Source: SIG452 sp045540295
GTDB taxonomy: Bacteria; Bacillota; Clostridia; UMGS1840
Direction: 5' to 3'
DNA: 39,742 nucleotides
NCBI GenBank assembly: GCA_045540295.1
Contig: JAZQGY010000034.1
Location: 1 to 39,742 of the forward strand
The notes below the pieces were generated by a model that did no database searches, was not told the origin of the DNA, and worked only from the letters and a program-made list of their open reading frames with translations. Position 1 is the stretch's first letter; the number at the start of each line of letters is the position of its first letter. A program made the translations under genes and the position numbers. Positions 35,106 through 39,742 of this stretch are shown piece after piece.

Positions 35106-35990
35106 ATGGATGAAATTATCAGAGCCATCACCAGTGACGGCTATCTGAAAGCATATGTAGTAAATTCCACCGAAACCATCCGTGAGGCACAAGGATTGCA
35201 CCAAACAGGTAAGGTGGCATCTGCAGCATTAGGCAGAGCTTTAACTGCAGCGTTAATTTTAGCAAATGATATGAAAAATGAGACCGACAGAGTATCGGTG
35301 CAGTTTCGCAGCGAAGGGCCTATTGGCAATGTGGTTGCCGAAGCAAACGGACAAAATCAGGTGAAGGGATTTGTGTCTAATCCCGATGTGGTGCTTCCCC
35401 TAAGAGAAGACGGTAAACTGGATGTTGGTGGTGCGTTAGGGCATAAAGGCACTTTAACCATCGTAAGAGATATTGGCTTAAAAGAACCTTATGTTGGCAC
35501 CGTGGAACTGATTTCCGGGGAAATTGCCGAAGACATTTCCTACTACTATATGCAGTCGGAACAGATTCCCACCGTGTTGGGTTTAGGTGTTTTGGTAGCA
35601 CAGAATTTCGCCATTTTATCTGCCGGCGGTTTTATGATTCAACTGTTGCCTGGTGCGCCGGACAGCATTGTGGATAAGGTGGAAGAAAATGTGAAAGCGC
35701 TGCCAAAATCCATTTCATCCCTGATTGCAGACGGCAAGAATGCTACCGAAATCTTAGGGATGCTGCTAAAAGGATTTGACTATCAGATTTTATCCAAAAA
35801 AGAACCCACCTATCGTTGTGACTGCAGTCGTTACCGTGTGGAAACGGCGCTTTTAAGCTTAGGAAAAAACGAACTTGAAAAAATGATAGAGGAGGAAGAC
35901 CAAACAGAGGTTTCCTGCCACTATTGCAATAAAAAATATCACTTTTCCAAAGAAGATATCAAGATGCTTTTGCGTCTTGCGACCAAATAA
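35106..35990 (+). CDS. hslO: Redox-regulated chaperone Hsp33
   Basis: The 294-residue protein begins DEIIRAITSDGYLKAYVV and carries GPIGNVVAEANG, with the zinc-binding redox switch of four cysteines at 238, 240, 271 and 274 (CDC and CHYC). These release zinc and form disulfides under oxidative stress, turning on the holdase. GAGG sits upstream of the ATG. It is packed between walK and metK with gaps of 19 and 16 nt, which suggests one operon, though the genes are not functionally linked in an obvious way. Confidence 0.95.
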   Translation: MDEIIRAITSDGYLKAYVVNSTETIREAQGLHQTGKVASAALGRALTAALILANDMKNETDRVSVQFRSEGPIGNVVAEANGQNQVKGFVSNPDVVLPLREDGKLDVGGALGHKGTLTIVRDIGLKEPYVGTVELISGEIAEDISYYYMQSEQIPTVLGLGVLVAQNFAILSAGGFMIQLLPGAPDSIVDKVEENVKALPKSISSLIADGKNATEILGMLLKGFDYQILSKKEPTYRCDCSRYRVETALLSLGKNELEKMIEEEDQTEVSCHYCNKKYHFSKEDIKMLLRLATK

Positions 35991-36006
35991 GAAAGGGTGT
36001 TAGAAT

Positions 36007-37173
36007 ATGAGAAAATTATTTACTTCGGAATCCGTAACAGAAGGGCATCCCGACAAAATCTGTGACCAGATTTCCGATGCTATTTTAGATGAAATCTTAA
36101 AGCAGGACCCCGCTGCCCGTGTGGCTTGTGAAACCACTTGCACCACCGGTATGGTGTCTGTAATGGGTGAAATCACTACCTCCGGCTATGTGGATATCCC
36201 CAAAATTGCAAGAGAAATCGTGCTGGAAATCGGTTATGACCGTGCCAAATATGGGTTTGACGGGACTACCTGTGCGGTAATTACCTCCATTGATGAGCAG
36301 TCTCCCGACATTGCCCAAGGGGTTAACGTGTCCGGTGACGATAAATCCACCGGCGCCGGTGACCAGGGCATGATGTTTGGTTATGCTTGTGACGAAACTC
36401 CCGAGCTGATGCCCCTGCCCATTTCTTTGGCACATAAACTTGCAAAACGTTTGACCGATGTGAGAAAAGACGGTACCCTTTCTTACCTTCGTCCCGACGG
36501 CAAGACTCAGGTTACCGTGGAATATGAAAATGATATCCCCAAACGGATTGATACCGTGGTGATTTCCACGCAACATTCTAACGAAGTGGAACTTGCTACC
36601 ATCCGTGAAGATATGAAAAAACACGTCATTGCACCTATCATTGATGCTTCTATGATGGATGAAAATACAAAAATTTATGTAAATCCCACCGGTCGTTTCG
36701 TGGTGGGCGGACCGCAAGGTGACTCCGGTTTAACCGGCAGAAAAATCATCGTGGATACATACGGTGGCTATGCCCGTCACGGTGGCGGTGCATTCTCCGG
36801 AAAAGACCCCACCAAGGTGGACAGAAGTGCCGCTTATGCATCCCGTTGGGTTGCAAAAAACATTGTGGCAGCAGGCTTGGCAAAGCGTTGTGAAATTCAG
36901 CTTGCTTACGCTATTGGAGTGGCAAAACCTGTATCTGTAATGGTGGATACCTTCGGTACCGGCGCGGTTTCCGATGATGTGATTGCAGATGTGGTAAATG
37001 AAGTGTTTGACCTTCGCCCGGCAGCAATTATTTCGGCACTTGACTTAAGAAAACCCATTTACAAAAATTTAGCTGCATATGGACATATGGGCAGAGAAGA
37101 CTTAGGCGTTTTGTGGGAAAAAACCGATAAGGTGGATGCCTTAAAACAAGCTTTGGCAAAGAAAGCCAATTAA
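36007..37173 (+). CDS. metK: S-adenosylmethionine synthetase
   Basis: The 388-residue protein starts MRKLFTSESVTEGHPDKICDQISD with His14 and Asp16 of the ATP/methionine site, then GAGDQGMMFGYACDE, GGPQGDSGLTGRKIIVDTYGG and GGGAFSGKDPTKVDRSAAY, all MetK signatures. It makes SAM from ATP and methionine. Full length is normal for the family. Only 16 nt separate it from hslO, with AAGGG as RBS, so there is no room for a SAM riboswitch. It would also supply SAM for the radical SAM enzyme encoded upstream. Confidence 0.97.
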   Translation: MRKLFTSESVTEGHPDKICDQISDAILDEILKQDPAARVACETTCTTGMVSVMGEITTSGYVDIPKIAREIVLEIGYDRAKYGFDGTTCAVITSIDEQSPDIAQGVNVSGDDKSTGAGDQGMMFGYACDETPELMPLPISLAHKLAKRLTDVRKDGTLSYLRPDGKTQVTVEYENDIPKRIDTVVISTQHSNEVELATIREDMKKHVIAPIIDASMMDENTKIYVNPTGRFVVGGPQGDSGLTGRKIIVDTYGGYARHGGGAFSGKDPTKVDRSAAYASRWVAKNIVAAGLAKRCEIQLAYAIGVAKPVSVMVDTFGTGAVSDDVIADVVNEVFDLRPAAIISALDLRKPIYKNLAAYGHMGREDLGVLWEKTDKVDALKQALAKKAN

Positions 37174-37194
37174 TCAAACAAAAGCAAAAAATTC

Positions 37195-37221
37195 AGCCAT
37201 GGGGGATTGTCTCCCGTGGCT
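37195..37221 (+). other. Hairpin between metK and the ABC-F gene
   Basis: AGCCATGGGGGA (37195-37206) pairs with TCTCCCGTGGCT (37210-37221), a 12-bp stem with two G-T wobbles and a TTG loop. It lacks a T-run (followed by GTTGTAACA), so a weak terminator, attenuator or RNA-stability element is possible. It ends 20 nt before the ABC-F start. Confidence 0.5.
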
Positions 37222-37241
37222 GTTGTAACATAGGTAACAGT

Positions 37242-39116
37242 ATGATAGTAGCATTAGATCGGGTGTCTAAATTCTTCGGAGCGGAAGAAATTCTCACCGA
37301 TATTACCCTAAAAATTGAAGATAGTGACCGAATTGGGTTAATCGGTGCCAACGGAGCAGGAAAGACCACACTCTTAAACTTGCTTTCGGGAGAAAGTGAA
37401 CCCACCGAAGGAGAAATTATTTTTCAGAAAAAGCGGATCGGATACCTTCATCAGAATGCAGGACTTTCCGGAGGGAATTCCATTTTGGAAGAGATGAGAA
37501 GTGTGTTTTCCGATGTGCTTCGTATGGGAGAAAAACTGGAAAAACTTTATGAAACTCTTTCCACACCTTATGGAAACACTGAAGAAAACCACCGCGAATA
37601 TGCCCGTTTGCAAACCTTATACGAGCAACAAGACGGCTATCATATTGATATTAAAATCAACACCGTGTTAAACGGTATGGGTTTTTTGGGAAGGGATTTA
37701 TCCACCGTTGTAGATAAACTGTCGGGTGGTGAAAAAACCAGACTGGCTTTGGCAAAGCTTTTGTTGTCGGAGCCTGACCTTCTCATCTTAGACGAACCGA
37801 CCAACCATCTGGATTTTAAAACCTTGGAATGGTTGGAGGACTATTTAACCACCTATCGTGGTGCTATTGTTTTAGTATCTCATGACCGTTATTTTTTAGA
37901 CCGCTGCGTCACTGATATCTGCGAAATTTATAAAGGAAAACTTAAACGTTACCGTGGTAACTATTCCAAGTTTGTGGTGCAAAAAGCACAGGAAATGGAA
38001 TATTTGCAGAAAGAATATGATAAGCAGCAGGAAGAAATTGCGGCATTAAAGGACTATGTGGCACGAAACCAGGTTCGTGCTTCTACTGCCAAGAGTGCAA
38101 AAAGCCGTCAGCATATTTTAGATAATATGGAGGTGTTGGAAAAACCTTCCGATTATTTAAAATCCATTCATTTGAAATTCACCTTCAAAACCGAACCCGT
38201 AAAGGATGTGCTTCGGGTATCGGATTTGGAGTTAAAAGTAAAAGATAAAGTCTTAAACCCTGATGTGAACCTGCACGTCCGCAAAAATGATAAAATTGCC
38301 ATTGTGGGTGCTAATGGAGTTGGTAAAACCAGTCTGCTAAAAGCCATTTTGGGAGAGTTCCCTTATTCCAAAGGGGAAATCCTTTGGGGTGGCGGTGTGA
38401 AGAAATCCTATTTTGAGCAGGAAACCAACAAGCTTCACCCGGAAAAGACTGCCTTAAATGAGCTTTGGGACCGCTTCCCGCAAAAATATGAGCAGGAGCT
38501 AAGAAAACTTCTTGGCGGCATGCTTTTATCCGGAGAAGATGTATATAAACCGGTTGGTGTGTTATCCGGCGGCGAAAAGGCAAAAGTGAAATTTGCCATT
38601 ATGATGCTGGAGGAAGGCAATGTGCTTATCTTAGACGAGCCTACCAACCATTTGGATTTATCTTCCAAGGATGTGCTGGATAAAGCATTGGCAGATTATG
38701 AAGGCACTGTCATTATGGTGTCTCACGACCGTTATCTCTTAAACAAGGTACCTACAAAAATTGTGGAAATGAAACCTGGAGAAATGGTCATTTATGACGG
38801 AAAATATGACTATTATTTAGAAAAGCATAAAGAGGATGCACCTGCCCCTACTGAAAAGAAGAGCGAAAAAGCCAACGAGTTTTACCGCTCCAAAAAAGAT
38901 AGGGCAGAGGAAACCAAACGGAAAAATGACCTTAAAAAAACCGAGGCAGAAATCGAAAAAATTGAGGGAGAAATTGCAAAGCTTCAGGAAGAAATGGCAT
39001 CTCCCGACGTGGCATCGGATTTTACCAAATTAAAAGAGGTTTGTGACCAACTGGAAGAAAAAGAAGGCATTCTTAACCGTTTCTATGAAAAGTGGGAGGA
39101 ATTATCAGCCCAATGA
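37242..39116 (+). CDS. ABC-F family ATPase (YdiF/Uup-like), ribosome-associated
   Basis: The 624-residue protein has two ABC domains and no membrane helix. The first has GANGAGKTT, LSGGEKTRLALA and LLILDEPTNHLD; the second has GANGVGKTS, LSGGEKAKVKFA and VLILDEPTNHLD. The inter-domain linker (about 240-310) with coiled-coil character and RASTAKSAKSRQ is the tRNA-contacting arm of ABC-F proteins. A C-terminal Lys/Glu-rich coiled coil (about 545-620) is like that of Uup/YdiF. Members act on the ribosome and in some cases give antibiotic resistance. This one is probably a housekeeping translation factor. Its stop overlaps the next start (ATGA). Confidence 0.92.
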   Translation: MIVALDRVSKFFGAEEILTDITLKIEDSDRIGLIGANGAGKTTLLNLLSGESEPTEGEIIFQKKRIGYLHQNAGLSGGNSILEEMRSVFSDVLRMGEKLEKLYETLSTPYGNTEENHREYARLQTLYEQQDGYHIDIKINTVLNGMGFLGRDLSTVVDKLSGGEKTRLALAKLLLSEPDLLILDEPTNHLDFKTLEWLEDYLTTYRGAIVLVSHDRYFLDRCVTDICEIYKGKLKRYRGNYSKFVVQKAQEMEYLQKEYDKQQEEIAALKDYVARNQVRASTAKSAKSRQHILDNMEVLEKPSDYLKSIHLKFTFKTEPVKDVLRVSDLELKVKDKVLNPDVNLHVRKNDKIAIVGANGVGKTSLLKAILGEFPYSKGEILWGGGVKKSYFEQETNKLHPEKTALNELWDRFPQKYEQELRKLLGGMLLSGEDVYKPVGVLSGGEKAKVKFAIMMLEEGNVLILDEPTNHLDLSSKDVLDKALADYEGTVIMVSHDRYLLNKVPTKIVEMKPGEMVIYDGKYDYYLEKHKEDAPAPTEKKSEKANEFYRSKKDRAEETKRKNDLKKTEAEIEKIEGEIAKLQEEMASPDVASDFTKLKEVCDQLEEKEGILNRFYEKWEELSAQ

Positions 39117-39742
39117 CTGAACTCTTAACAAAACTGTTTATTAAAAATCACAATGAAATAAAGCATCCCGGTGTCCGCCAAAGCTACGGAAAACTGGTGG
39201 GAATTGTGGGAATTGTTGCCAATTTAATATTATCCTTGGCAAAGCTGATTTCAGGATTTTTGTTTCATTCCGTGTCTTTGACGGCAGACGGTGCCAACAA
39301 TTTATCCGATATGGGAAATTCTTTGGTAACCTTCATCGGATTTCATTTAGCAGGAAAGCCTGCGGATCGTGATCATCCCTATGGCCACGCCAGATATGAA
39401 TATATCACAGGACTTTTGGTGTCTTTTTTCATTATCATTTTGGGGGCATCTCTCTTAAAAACTGCAGTGGAAGATATCATTTTTCCCAAGGAAACCGTAT
39501 TCCATGCAGCGGCTATCTGGATTATGGTGGCAGCGGTACTGGTAAAATTGTGGATGTACTGCTTTTATAAAAAGATCGGTAAAAAACTAAATTCCGTTGC
39601 CATTTTAGCCACCGCTAAGGATAGTTTAAACGATTCTTTTTCCACCGGCGGTGTTTTGGTATCCTTTATTTTGGGGAAAATTTTTCATCTTCCGTTGGAC
39701 GGTTATGTGGGTGCCATCGTGTCCCTTTTGATTCTCTATAGC
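39113..39742 (+). CDS. Cation diffusion facilitator transporter, N-terminal part (cut by window edge)
   Basis: From the ATG at 39113, overlapping the ABC-F stop, 210 codons are open to the window end. The sequence has membrane helices at about 22-44 and 98-120. SLTADGANNLSDMGNS holds the Asp pair of the zinc/iron site, and HPYGHARYEYI carries the second pair-like His and Asp region (DRDHPYGH). This is the CDF family, which exports Zn2+, Fe2+ or Mn2+ in exchange for protons. The C-terminal cytoplasmic domain lies outside the window. A GGGAGG is present but 13 nt from the ATG. The metal is not known. Confidence 0.88.
   Translation, partial: MTELLTKLFIKNHNEIKHPGVRQSYGKLVGIVGIVANLILSLAKLISGFLFHSVSLTADGANNLSDMGNSLVTFIGFHLAGKPADRDHPYGHARYEYITGLLVSFFIIILGASLLKTAVEDIIFPKETVFHAAAIWIMVAAVLVKLWMYCFYKKIGKKLNSVAILATAKDSLNDSFSTGGVLVSFILGKIFHLPLDGYVGAIVSLLILYS

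Noticed and set aside
35991..36006. SAM riboswitch upstream of metK
   Set aside because: Only 16 nt separate hslO and metK, too short for any SAM aptamer.
36097..36717. 206-codon antisense frame over metK
   Set aside because: It lies fully opposite conserved MetK codons, has no ribosome site and an implausible composition; a shadow frame.

Overview
The window looks like chromosome of a Gram-positive, low-to-moderate GC Firmicute, most likely an uncultured Clostridia-type bacterium. The evidence is an S-layer homology (SLH) surface protein, lipobox lipoproteins, a SpoIID-family protein, WalR/WalK, an MreB/Mbl gene next to the spoIID-like gene, strong AGGAGG-type ribosome binding sites and near-consensus TTGACA-17-TATAAT promoters. 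Nothing points to an outer membrane. No transposase, integrase, phage gene or CRISPR array was seen.

Layout. (1) 1-323: the tail of an rRNA operon, with the 3' part of 5S rRNA, tRNA-Asn(GTT), a perfect 12-bp hairpin, tRNA-Glu(TTC) and a terminator. (2) 331-3650: a leftward SGNH/GDSL hydrolase, divergent from a rightward DUF2961 (GH172-like) protein and a sedoheptulokinase-like FGGY kinase. (3) 3710-7567: a cell-envelope group of two lipoproteins, an exported SLH plus peptidase M15 (VanY-like) protein and a single-pass membrane protein, closed by a terminator. (4) 7631-27964: one strong promoter, then 19 closely packed or overlapping rightward genes, ending at a strong bidirectional terminator. 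This is a Wzx/Wzy-type capsule or exopolysaccharide cluster. It encodes an initiating phosphoglycosyl transferase, a UDP-GlcNAc dehydrogenase plus C4-epimerase (giving UDP-GalNAcA), seven glycosyltransferases, an EpsG-type polymerase, a pyruvyl transferase, a flippase, an ATP-grasp ligase with a CapA-like phosphoesterase, a radical SAM enzyme with SPASM-like cysteines, a PF14907-type nucleotidyltransferase and a VanZ-like membrane protein. (5) 27966-39742: mostly housekeeping genes, namely spoIID-like (leftward), mreB/mbl, mnmG, walR, walK, hslO, metK, an ABC-F ATPase and the start of a cation diffusion facilitator.

How the cluster may work (inference). The PGT places the first sugar-1-phosphate on undecaprenyl phosphate. 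The glycosyltransferases extend it, using GalNAcA among other sugars. Pyruvyl ketals and probably amide-linked substituents (ATP-grasp/CapA) decorate it. Wzx flips the unit and the EpsG-like protein polymerises it. The product should be acidic. Chain-length control (Wzd/Wze) and wall-ligation (LCP) genes are absent here and must lie elsewhere.

The least explained parts are the ATP-grasp/CapA pair next to the uronic acid genes, the radical SAM plus nucleotidyltransferase pair at the end of the cluster, and the SLH-M15/lipoprotein operon. All functions rest on motif recognition by eye; no database search was run.
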